Below are positions 9,573 to 19,900 of a stretch of 26,102 bases of DNA, piece by piece. The stretch is from assembly GCF_008831285.2 (NCBI RefSeq), contig NW_022204912.1:1-26102 (forward strand), read 5' to 3'. The stretch is from Nymphaea colorata. Taxonomy: Eukaryota; Streptophyta; Magnoliopsida; Nymphaeales; Nymphaeaceae. The translations under genes and the position numbers were made by a program. The notes beneath the pieces are model-generated. The model had not been told where the DNA came from and did no database searches. It saw only the letters and a program-made list of their open reading frames with translations. The first letter of the stretch is position 1. Each line of letters starts with the position of its first letter.

Positions 9573-10731
9573 ATGGAACAAAATAGTGAACAACTTCGCG
9601 AGTACTTCAGGACGAGGTCCAGCCTATCTTCTAAGACCTCATCACTCAAATCGTTCTCAACAGGCCCGAGGACATCATCGAATACGCGCTGAAGTACTTC
9701 AAGAATGGGCCTGGGATCGAGCTTTAATCGTAGGACGATCCCTTCCTGCACGAGGAGATCAGCGATTCCGAATTCAAGAAGTTGCGAAGAGAGAAGATCC
9801 AAAACTCCACAAGAAAGAAAAGGATCGGGGTAAGTTCATAGGCATGCAGTCTGTTCAACGCGGGCAGGAAGCCGATCAGTCTGCGAAAGGCGGGATAAAG
9901 TAGGAGCGAACGCAGATAATGATCAGGTTTTACTTCTCGAATTCCTTCCTGTTCAAAGATTTCGACGAGCAGGAGCAAAACTTCCTCATCGATAGCATGA
10001 TCCAGGAGAGGACTGAGAATAACCAGGTCATCATCAACTAGGGGGACTATGGAGATTGTATGTACTTCATAGAGGAAGGTTTCTTCTAGTGCTCGCTGAA
10101 CAATGATCACCATGAGGATCGGAAGAAGTCTGTGCAATTCTTGAAGAATTATCAATCTGGGGACACCTTTGGAGAGATATGTTTATTGCATCGAGCGAAG
10201 AGACAAGCTACTGTGACATCTAAACTAGGGAATTGTTTTCTCGCTTAGTAGAGAAGTGTACAGTCATGTTCACAAATTGTCCATTGGAAAAAAACGGTCA
10301 TCATATATAGAAAAATTGATGAATGTCAATATCTTCTCATCACTGACGCCGGAGGACTTCTAGAAGTTGTGTGACTTGTTGAAAGAGGTAAGATTCTAGG
10401 CCGGTAGTTACATCATTTATGAAGGAGATATGGGAAATAAGTTTTATATTGTAATTTAGGGTCTACTGGTTGCCAAGAATAATACTGAGGAAACCTTTTA
10501 TCAATATTACAAAGAAGGGGACTATTTTGGATAATTGGCTCTGATCAATAATCGACCGAGGCAACTTCAGTCCAGGCTGTCACTAAGTGCAGGCTAGTGA
10601 CACTGACCAGCTAAGTTTTTTTGAGTGTAATCAACAGGGATAAGGCTAACATATAGATAAAGAACAAGTATAGGGACGCGAAGCCAATTACCAACGTCCG
10701 GAAGAAAAAGAATACCAACCAATAGTTATGA
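9573..10731 (+). CDS. Regulatory subunit of cAMP-dependent protein kinase
   Basis: Binds and inhibits the PKA catalytic subunit until cyclic nucleotide releases it. The N terminus forms a RIIa-type dimerisation/docking domain (VQPIFEDLITQIVLNRPEDI, then EYALKYF). A basic segment RKKRIGSVQ near residues 82-90 is in the right place for the inhibitor sequence. Two cyclic-nucleotide domains follow: site A with VIINEGDYGDCMYFIEEG and FGEICLLHRAKRQAT, site B with YIIYEGDMGNKFYIVIEG and FGELALINNRPR. The key Glu and Arg of both phosphate-binding cassettes are present; the site B Glu is TAA (10532-10534). An intron lies at 9830-9849. About three one-base deletions interrupt the frame (near 9605, 10265 and 10561). 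Length near 380 residues fits the family. The stop is TGA 10729-10731, 51 bases from the convergent neighbour. Confidence 0.93.
9830..9849 (+). other. 20-base intron in PKA regulatory subunit
   Basis: GTAAGTTCATAGGCATGCAG begins with the canonical GTAAGT and ends CAG. It falls between codons: AGG ATC GGG before and TCT GTT CAA after. Removing it restores one frame from the linker to cyclic-nucleotide site A without a stop; keeping it leads to TGA within about 30 codons. Confidence 0.88.
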
Positions 10732-10782
10732 TAATGATGTTATATTTCGAGTCGTAAATATTATGTGATGTGGATCATTGAT

Positions 10783-11751
10783 TCAATTATTAACGCGTAA
10801 TTTTAATTTGCAATCCTTCCTCATCCAGTCGGTAACATTCTCCCACCGTTCGCTTTTCTTGATGGTGAGGGTTACTTTTGATTATGGGTCGATTTAGAAG
10901 GAGAGAATAGCGCTGTTGTTCAGTTTGCAATGCTTGGAAAGGCCTTACATGAACTTGTGGTCCCATCCTTTCAGGATCCTTATCTCAATCCCTGAAGGTT
11001 TTTGCTATTTTGGGCCTGAAGGTAAGCGAGCTTGCTTTGTGGCTGGATTTGATTTTTTTTATATTGATTTTCCTGACTTTGTTTAGGTTCTTTTTTATTA
11101 GTTTTCCTTCTAAAAAACTGTACTTTTAGATTCTTCGGCATTGCTAACTTCACTACTGCACTATTCCTTTTCGGTTTCCTCCTTGGCACGGTAGTTGATA
11201 TGCGCGTATTTGATGCTATCATGTTGATCCCATTTCATTTGATGCGGAATGAGAGGAATCAAGGGGACAGTCTCCTCGTTCTTGGGTTTGATTCTTTCAT
11301 CGAGGTCAAACAGGCGTGAAGAATTGCCTCTGATTTGGGCGGTATTGAGGGCAAGATCATTGATTTCCCTTTTGAAGACATCTTTCCTGCCATGGTTTAC
11401 TTCTTTTTGCGGTTTGTTCGAAAGCAAGGGGTCATTTTCGCAGTTTTAATTTTGTTTTTTCGGTATTTTTGAGGTGGGAGGGTAGAATATGGATGACTGC
11501 ATGTCCATTTATTTTCGATTCCTGTGGTAATCTTCTTCGAAATTAACATTTTCGTTGACTTTGGTGGAGTCGAGGGGTCGGCTGGTGATGGTTTGGGGGG
11601 TGCTGGTGAGGCTGGCTTGGTATCTTTGGTAGTTTTGTTCTGTCTTTTTCTTGAAGGGCGCATTGGGATCGACGAAGGAGGGATTTTAGATCCTGGGAGC
11701 GTAGCCGATGTTGGCTGTTCCGAAGATGTCGCTATCTTTCCTTTTGTACAT
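10783..11751 (-). CDS. Orphan protein with short SDIFG/SSIF motifs and a C-terminal folded domain
   Basis: One uninterrupted minus-strand frame of 322 residues and TGA, needing no frame correction. It begins MYKRKDSDIFGTANIGYAPR. The first half is polar and low-complexity (proline, asparagine, lysine) with a second related short motif in EMDMQSSIFYPP. A middle piece reads REINDLALNTAQIRGNSSRL. A very acidic/basic stretch follows (about 11040-11190), dense in TAA/TAG Glu codons. The last 70 residues look globular: IEIRILKGWDHKFMEGLSKH, then CKLNNSAILSFEIDPESKVT and ERWENVTDWMRKDCKLKLRV. No known family is recognised. It is convergent with the PKA regulatory gene. A microtubule or cortical role is possible for proteins with repeated short SxIF-type motifs, but that is speculation. 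Confidence 0.75.
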
Positions 11752-12000
11752 TTTTTGAAAGTAACTGTTAGAATATAAATTAATGTTTAGTGGGTAAAGC
11801 GGATTTGGGATGAGAGAGATAAGATGGATAAAAATAAAATTATCCTTTAAAACCCCAAAAAGCAGCCAATAAATCCAATACCAAGATCCACACCCTAATC
11901 TTTTCCCATCTCCTTGAATTTATAATTTTATTGTAATTTATTTATTTGTTTGTTTATTGGTATGATAAATGCGTTAATATGTTTTGCATTGAATTAATGA

Positions 12001-13015
12001 TCAAGGGTGTGCCTAATCTGCAAATTTGAGTAATTCCTTGCTAATCTTCAGTACTTTTTCGAGTATGACTTTGGTCCAGGGCAATCTTTTGACCATTTCT
12101 GCATTTTTGGCTTTTCCTTCTTTCTGCTGCGTGAGCAGTTCTGCCAGGTAGGCGATCTTCCTCTAGTTGTCCTCTACCATTATCTCTTCAAAATGTGATA
12201 AAAATATGAAATAATCCCTTTTAAAATCACCCTCGCTGAAGATCTGCTGTAAGAATTTGTTATTCATCGATTTCTACTAGCTTACTCTTCTGAATCGAGA
12301 TTGAAGTACTTGAGATACTTATTCTTGCATTTAGAGAATGAATATTTCTATCTTTTATCGCCATCGAGGATGTGGCTATTCCTCGGCAGCTCCAAAATAA
12401 ATTTAAACGCCTTTCTCATACAATATTTAATCAGCTACTATTTTGTCTTCTTCAGCTTCGAGAATTTCTACATCAGGATCTGCACCACAGAGTAACGGCA
12501 AAATTGAGGAAAGTGAACTGACACTGCCTAGTTTATCTGCAGGATTGAGCTATAGGGACACTAGACCAGAAATGTGATCAGGGATCTGGATATTAGTAGC
12601 GGTACTGGAGAGTGGGGGTAGGTATGGTTTATTCATTTTCGTTGTAGGTTTATTTCTATTCTATTTTGTTGGGCGGGGAGACTACGATGTCCTTCATAAG
12701 ATCGTCCTCGGCTTCTTCCTTGGCGAGGAGTTTATCGATATGATTTGCATCCCCAGCTGCGATATCGATAATGGGTAGGCAGTTGTTCCTTGGCTGTTCC
12801 TCCCTGTCCTGGTCGGGGGTTGCTATCCTTTAATTTTGTATTTAATCCTGGGGTACAATTTCCCACTAATTTCTCTAATGTTCAAACCTGAAGATTTCCT
12901 CTTCGTCGTAGTATTTATGTTCTGAGTTCTCGAGGGGCAGGATGAGGTGGTTTATTCTGGACTATTCGAAGAAGTCGGGAAGCGGAGCTATGGAACCGTC
13001 CGTAAGATCCATCAT
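12001..13015 (-). CDS. Orphan helical protein with acidic N terminus
   Basis: Minus-strand product of about 338 residues. The N-terminal half is acidic (MMDLTDGSIAPLPDFFEESR, then HKYYDEEEIFRFEHERNEWE, later DKLLAKEEAEDDLMKDIVVS). A hydrophobic helical region follows, with SLITFLVECPYSSILQINEA, VVQILMEKFSKLKKTKEELI and KYCMRKAFKFILELPRNSHI. The C terminus reads FKRDYFIFLSHFEEIMVEDN, ERKIAYLAELLTQQKEGKAK and WTKVILEKVLKISKELLKFA before TGA 12001-12003. Two one-base deletions are needed (about 12570 and 12290). A different uncorrected frame is open from ATG 12636 to the same stop, but its central part has poor composition and I judge it a shadow. The helical density suggests an all-alpha or HEAT-like fold. 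No family is recognised. Confidence 0.6.
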
Positions 13016-13233
13016 TAATGTTAATATAATATGAGTTTATTTATAAGCAAATTTATTGCTCTCTATGTGTGAAAATTGCACACTTATTTTTGGAAATTTC
13101 ATCGAGGGGAAATATCGATAGAAATGGGAAGAGTGGATCGCAGGGAGGGGGATAATAAGTAACACATTATGAGTGGATGAGTGGATTACTCGTGCGGACC
13201 TTTTTGCATGGGATTGAAAAAATCCATAAAAAA

Positions 13234-15091
13234 TCAGTGAGAGAGTTGCTTGGCGATGGAGGCCTTCACTCCACTGGACTCCATGATCAAACTATCTAAT
13301 TTTTCCTTGCCGCCTTTTTGTTTGATGGTTTTGGTTAGGTTTATGGCGCTCTTCCTGACATCGCTGTCCTGGTCGCTGGCGGCCCTGAGGGCGAAATCCA
13401 CCACAGAGTATGGTACTCCTTGCTCACCGACTCCGTACTTTTGAACCATGTATTATATTTCTTATATTTTAGTCTTTCTGATCTTTGCGCTTGTTTTTTA
13501 GGGGTAGGATTTGATGATGGCTGAGTAGCACAGCCCTACGCCAAAGATAGAGCTCTAATGATCCGTAGAAGCGTCTTCTATGCCATGGTTTTTATCTTCT
13601 GGTTACTGTCGTTCAATTTCTTGATGGTCAATTTGATGGCATTCACAAGTTCATTGTGAAGTTAATTTTTTCGTTTTTGATTTATCCCTGGGGCGGTTTC
13701 ATGGGTGCCAGTATGTTCATCAGTTATAGGGAGGCGTGTGCGATTTGGAAGTTGTGGCTTTTTAGGGAGAGAGTGTAGATGAAGAGGTAGCATCTCAGCT
13801 TGTTCTTCTCGAGAGGAGTGGGAGCGTTGGTCTGTTGTTTCAGCTATTCCAGGACTTTGTTGATGGATTACAGTCTAAATTGCCAATGCTTTGAATGCAA
13901 TTTTCGGATGAAGGTTGTATCGTAGAATTAGGTTAGGATTGAAGAGTTAGCCTAGTCTGATGGACTCATGGCTTAGGGTCAGCAGGGAGGACGATTGTTT
14001 ATTGTCTCCGTTCAAAAAGAATTAGTTATCACCGATTTAGCTATTCTCGGGGATGACTTGCGTCTGGCCCATGCCCTTGATCCTGCTCATGACTGCGGGA
14101 AGGATGCGATCTTAGTAGTTGACTGTGTTTTAATTGCGATCCTCAATGCCCTATTCCTCCTCAGCCTCGCCTTCGCTGACGATTTACATCTACTGCTTCA
14201 GGACTTAGGGTTATTCCTTGACGCGGGAGGACGAGCGTGGGGTTTTCGGTTCGCTTCCTTATGAGAAGGTTGATGAGTTTTTCATGAGATTTAATTCTTC
14301 TACTTTTCTTCTCAATTTTTCGTCTGATTTTACAGTCCGTAGCACTTTGTTCTCGGGGTCGTAGAAATTGTTGACCAGTTCCGCCACTTCCTGTTTGTAT
14401 TTGACCATGCTCTCTTTCACTCTCTTGGCGGCCATGAAATCTTCCCCCTTGACCATTTTCTGTTTCTAGTTTTCCAATTAATTCATCTTGAGGTTGGCCC
14501 TATCGATGAAGGACAGGATCTGTTTGATTTGCTTGGCTTATTAGAATTGTTATCTTTTAATGAAATTTGCCTTCAATTGCTGGAAGATGTTGATTTGGGA
14601 ATCGAAGGAGAACATGGTGGATTTATTTTGGATCGGGATTGAAGGGATGACGTGGTCGATGGGAGTTGTGATGAAGGTGAGAGTGGAAATGGCCACTTGG
14701 TTGAAAAAATTATTTTTATTTGGATGGTTCCGCAGGATCAGAAACCTTACCTCCACCGCATCGATTTCCACATCATCCAGCTCCTTCACTTCGATGGGTT
14801 TTGCGCGTTGGCGTTTCCTTCCGAGAAGGTGATGAATCCATATTTCACAAATCCCCGATCGTCGTGTTCTGGCAGGTGGTACATGATATTGATCCGGGAG
14901 GGTATCTTGGTGGGGTGTGCTGCGATCTTGATGGACTTGATGCGCATGGGTTGGTAGAAGGAGATTGTTATTTCCTGCGGGTAGTCGCAGAATCTTTCGG
15001 ACTACCAGGGGGAATGTCGGGAGAGGAGGTTGCCGATGGGGTGGCTGTCGCTTTGGCTGGAGAAGGATAGGATGCGAAACCTGCCCTGCAT
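13234..15091 (-). CDS. CEP104: CEP104 homologue (cilium-tip / centrosomal protein)
   Basis: CEP104 binds microtubule plus ends and the tip of cilia. The minus-strand product of about 620 residues matches its architecture. The N-terminal jelly-roll domain holds ESERFCDYPQEITIS, MRIKSIKIAAHPTKIPSRIN and EVRFLILRNHPNKNNFFNQV (about 14660-15000), corresponding to the FCQFPQEI, KLQLLAHQ and NHVNKYNIYNQVALVAI segments of animal CEP104. A coiled coil follows (DRANLKMNELENEKQKMVKG, then AELVNNFYDPENKVLRTVKS). The C-terminal half is a TOG/HEAT domain with NPNLILRYNLHPKIAFKALA, FIYTLSLKSHNFQIAHASLE, LVNAIKLTIKKLNDSNQKIK and DFALRAASDQDSDVRKSAIN. The animal zinc-finger tail is absent. Four or so one-base deletions break the frame (near 14800, 13880, 13655 and 13545). 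Start ATG 15091, stop TGA 13234-13236. Confidence 0.87.
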
Positions 15092-15172
15092 GCGAGGAGG
15101 GGGTAATAAAATTATTGAAAAATATTTGAAAGGGGATGGTGATAATGCTAGACTATGCAACAGTGGCCGATA

Positions 15173-16403
15173 TCATTTGAGACGGTGGATCTATTTTTAT
15201 ATCTTGTCGATTTACCGAAATTCGCTCATCAGTCTTGCCTTTCTTTGCTTTTCATGGTGGTCCTTTTGCTAGAGAACGGATTTGGATCTTTTGAATTCTA
15301 TGGATAGAAGGTTATAATCTTCGACGTGCTTCTATATTTGCTTTTTTAGGCGGAGGATAGTGGATTATTGCTTCTTGCGCTCTTGCTAGCAGGCTTGGGA
15401 TTGCTTGGTTAGGTATGATTATGATTGGTTTTTCATCTTGCTTATTGTGGTCTTCATATTCGAGACGTTTTCTTCTAGAGATTTGTTCTTGCCTTCGTAT
15501 CTTCGGATCGCGTCGATTAGCTCATTGTTGTGTGCATCTTTTTATTCTTTTTATTTTTTTATCAACCTCAAAGCGGTCCTGTTCTGCTATATGACCTCCA
15601 GATACTCTTCCCTTTCCTTCTCGCGCTAGTAATTGAGTGTCTTTATCTCCAGTTTCAATAAGTTCATTTGCTTCTTCAACTGTTCGACCATTTTCTCATA
15701 TCCTAGCAGATCTGTTTCTTTTGTTTTTATCTCTCGCTTCAGCAGGGTTTCGTTTTCCTCCAATTCAATCCCCTGCTACTTCAAATGTTCTCTCAACTTC
15801 TAATTCTCTCCTTTCAGTTCCTGCAGCTCGCACATTAGGGTTGCTTCTATTGACTTTGCCTCTCTCTTCGTCTTCCGAAGTTATTCCTATTTATCCGCAA
15901 TCAAATTCTCTAGATGTGCAATATTGATGGTATCGCTTTCCTTCTCTCTTCTGATGATTGCTTCAGTTCCTAGCTTTCCTCCAGTGATGCTGTGACCACG
16001 TTCTCGAGTTCTATCTTCAACTCATCGATCTCGAACTCTGCTATTTGGTGTGAGCTGAGTATTTTCTAGAATTATTCTTTTAAATTCTCATAAAATTCCT
16101 TATAGGATGCTTTCTCCTCGAGTTCTTCAATCTTTCCCTTCAATCTTCCATTCTCTTCCTTCATTTCCTTTGCCTACCGTACCAGGACTTAATTCCTTTT
16201 GGCTAGTTCTTCGATCTGAATCCTTTAGTGCATACCTTTTCTCTCTGGGTGCGTAATCTTTCGAGGCAATTTCGTTATATGTCTTGATTGTGGACGTTGT
16301 TGAGGATGTAGAGTTGGGATTATACTGATTGGGCTTCTGAGCTGTTGAGGAAGGTTTGCAGGAGGGGGGAATTCTACCGATTATAACTTTTTTCGAAAAT
16401 CAT
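15173..16403 (-). CDS. Long coiled-coil protein, possibly basal body or ciliary
   Basis: About 403 residues, almost all predicted coiled coil. The N terminus (MIFEKSYNRENSPLLQTFLN) is non-coiled for about 55 residues. From the intron junction onward the sequence is heptad-rich, for example IEELAKRNEVLVREAKEMKE, GKIEELEEKASYKEFYENLK, KGENEKLREHLKEQGIELEE, KMVEQLKKQMNLLKLEIKTL and CEQERKKQESTILRLKKQIE. One 20-base intron lies at 16216-16235 and one missing base near 15930 must be allowed for. TAA/TAG Glu codons are very frequent, as expected for a Glu-rich protein. It lies 81 bases upstream of the CEP104 homologue on the same strand. That proximity and composition make a centriolar or ciliary role plausible, but no domain proves it. 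Confidence 0.75.
16216..16235 (-). other. 20-base intron in coiled-coil gene
   Basis: On the coding strand the intron reads GTATGCACTAAAGGATTCAG. Splicing joins codons ...AGA GAA AAG to ATC GAA GAA CTA and continues the coiled coil in frame. Without splicing, the frame meets TGA about 27 codons past the junction. Confidence 0.85.
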
Positions 16404-16922
16404 TTTAAATTAATCATTTGGGAATCAAATATAGGGTCTAGGCGTAATTGGCCTTTTTGATTTGGAAGGAAAGGAGGGGACAGGCGGGTTGGGTCATTTG
16501 TAGAAGAATTTTGGTTTGAATATATCGTTTCAATTGATTAAATTTGGAAAAAAGGCAAATTTTATATATACTCAAAAGTTAGCATTTGTTTTTCTTTCAT
16601 TTCTTGGCTCTAAAACCCATCCCAAAAAAGATTTTATTTCCTTTCATATATAACTATTGTCCAAAAGAAGATAACAGGCATTTGATGCCCAACCATTAAA
16701 ATCAATCGATTTATACCCCCACAATCCAAACAGAATAAAACTGCTTTTTCCTTCAAGTAAAAAGTCTTTATTGATTATCCATGAGCAATGATGAGTAATT
16801 TTTGCATATTTTTCTGATAACAATTTAGAATTTGGGGATTATATATTTAAATCAGGATGGTAAAGGAACGATAATAAGAAGGGCCATCATCGGTATGGAA
16901 TGCGGGGAATGAACTTATAAAT
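16404..16922. promoter_or_regulatory. Long divergent intergenic region
   Basis: About 520 AT-rich bases between two divergent genes, hence both promoters. It contains TATATATA-type stretches (near 16564) and ends with TATAAATATGG over the start of the plus-strand gene. No open frame with credible composition and no RNA gene was seen. Confidence 0.5.
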
Positions 16923-19900
16923 ATGGCTTTTAAGAAAAAAGATCTCAATACCAAGTTGCTTAAATTTAAAATCAACAAATATAACGCCTTCTCAGTAGAA
17001 ATACTCCTCGTCGGCGTGCTCAGAACCCTCCCTGTGATTCATACGCTCCTTACCTTTCTCATACTCACGCAGAACTAATTGAAACCGCACCTCAAAGATC
17101 TTCTTGAGTTCATCTGTGGAAACGGTATTCCATCGATCTTCTTCAAGAGCTCCAACTACTGTATCAAGCTTCTGTTACTGATTGCCGTTTTTGGGCCTCT
17201 GTGGGATTAATAGAATTCGATTTTAATCGGTTTTTCAAAGAGAATAATGAATAACTTCAATATACTGGTCGAGATGGATTTGGCCCTTTCTTCAGTATTA
17301 CTTATCGGCAGTTTTGAACAGAATATTGGCGGATTTATCCTTGCTACACTTGGCTACTTTTTTCATACGGTATTTTGGTCAATTACTTCGATCGCAAGGA
17401 TGTACTGTATGTATTCTCAATCACGGACCACATATTCCTCAACATTATCATCATTGGTAGTTTGGTGATCAATTCCATTTTCGCAAATTATTTCGCATAT
17501 AAACTCTTCACTTTTATCGATTTTTCCATTTCCGTCACTCTTTTCTTGTGGTATATAAAAAATGGTTTTTTACTGATTCCCAACCCAACTCTTCGTATCT
17601 TTTTACAAGCGACTGTGATCATAAAAATGGCAACTTCTCTCATCTTTTTGGACTATTTTTTTCTTGCATCGTAAGTACACCCTCTTGACCTTTTCATCAA
17701 GCTTCTCCTTGTATCATCGATCATCTCTCTCGTATGCAAAATCTTCCATTCTCATCTTCACCTCTTCTCGTCTCTTTTTCAGCAGTCCTCCTAGGGCAGG
17801 GTGAAGCGTTTCGACATCTTTTTGACATCGATCGTGGAGTAATCTGTACGCAACATAAGGCAAAAATAATTTTTCATCATTTGCATGCTCAGCAGAAAGA
17901 TGCAGGACACTGACCCTTCTAAAAGCTTCGGTTTTCATAATCACGGTGAGTTTAGCACCCGGTAACGTCATCAATAGGCGGAATTAAGGATACACATGCG
18001 AAGGCTATACCTTAAGGCTCTTTAAAAGAACAATCAAGATATGGGTTTGCTGCTCGATTTTTGCGAATTCATTCTGAACGAGTTCAACAATCCCTTCTAG
18101 ATATGCAAACTGATAGCCAGGATCCAGGTTTCAACTTTGGGTTACATATAATCTCTCCGTCTTTCCCGATTGCGTTTCATGTTACAGCAATCAAATACTT
18201 CCTTCAACCACATAATCTTCGACGGTAAGATGTAGATATAGAACATGATAATCGCTGAGGGTACTTTCGACGAGATTACGACCAACATCTAGTCTGTGAT
18301 CGGTTTGGAGATGAGGATTTGGGAGGCGATTGCCTACCACACGATCAATTTGACTGAGGTGAGGAGGATGATCGGGGATAAGTTGGCCCTGTTGAAAGAG
18401 ACTTCGCTGAAATGGTCGGCCATTGCCAGGTATTTGCGGTTTCAGAAACGGTGGCGGTACATCTTCATGAATTATTCCTTCTTCCTCCTCAACCAGAAGT
18501 TGTTCTATAAGGATACTGAATAGTTCAAGAATTTCAATGAGGATAATTACTTCCTCGGTGAGAGCGCTTTCCTCTTCTAGAACGACACAAGAGATAAGCT
18601 TTTCAACGAATCTCTCCTCTTCGATAAAAAGGCCTTCTACATCCGGGCCTTTATGAATTGCGGAGAATTGCAGATCATTAACGTTAGTCGGTACTTTCAA
18701 ACTTCGCATAATATACCGAGCGGGAGATCATCGGCAGTCCTGTCCACTTGCTGATGCCGTAGTAATTCAAGTGGATCCATGATGAAAAAGTGGTAGCGTG
18801 GCTTTAGGCTGGCAGTTGCACCAATGAGACTGTATACAATGCCAGATTCACAAGTTTTATCACTAAAAATGGAGAGGAGATTCCTGCAGTCAAATACTAC
18901 AAGCTTTTCATCGACATTTATTCCCCAACCATGCTCTAGTTCATCTGTCTGTTGAAGGTGAATCAAGAGTAACATCCGACCAACGATGAGACTGTTGAGG
19001 TTGAGACAGAAAATAGCGTGACCAGCAGAGCCTTGAACAAAGATTTCAACACCTCCAACCGGAACACTTTCAAACAGGACAATAACATCTTCATCAAGGA
19101 AGACAACTTGAAGACCAATTAAAATATCCAAGAGATATAACAGGCCAAAAAATCAATAAGATTCCTCACTCTTTGCATCATATCCATCATAGTCATGCTT
19201 CTCTTCGTCACCAGGAGCGATACCGCCACTATCAATGCCAACATCACCCAATTCCTCAACTTTCTCAATCTTTACCGTTTTCCTATGGCGTTGAGTAAAA
19301 ATTACATGAAAAATTTCCTCAAATAGGCTCTCAAACTTCAGTGATTAGTCAGATCGCATTGGGGACTCAGAACGTGCTTGCTTTCAATTCTGACCCACTC
19401 ACTCTCAAAACTTTATTTGACTAATCTTTGAATGTTCCCAATCAGTACTCTCCCTTTCACAACGATTCATTCAACGTGGGATGAAGTACGACCAGGTCTA
19501 GATCTATTCAATCATTATTTCCTCCATAACTTCTTTATCTAAATTGCCGATCAATCGTACGGGTATGACTTTGTCATGTTGAATATGTACCTAATCCCTT
19601 CCTACGATCACATGATCAACGCGACTAAGATAAAGTTCCACGAGACATTCCACAACAATTTGGGTCGTATGCTTGTCGACCAGGTGATTGTGGGGCTGGT
19701 GGAGGCCAGTATCTTCATGGTTATTATCATCTTCGTGGCGTTCAAGATATCCAAATACTTCAAGAAGGGAAGAAAGGTCCTGGAGATAGTCTTCGATTTT
19801 AGTGATTTGAACATCAAGAGGATACAGAAATATTGGAAAAATTTATTGAAACATTTCAAAAATTGCATCTCAGAAATAAGGTATACTGTCTATAGACCAG

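Noticed and set aside
14759-14790. GTAAGG near the end of the CEP104 jelly-roll as a possible intron donor
   Set aside because: Reading through gives EVRFLILRNHP, which continues the conserved domain, so no intron is needed.
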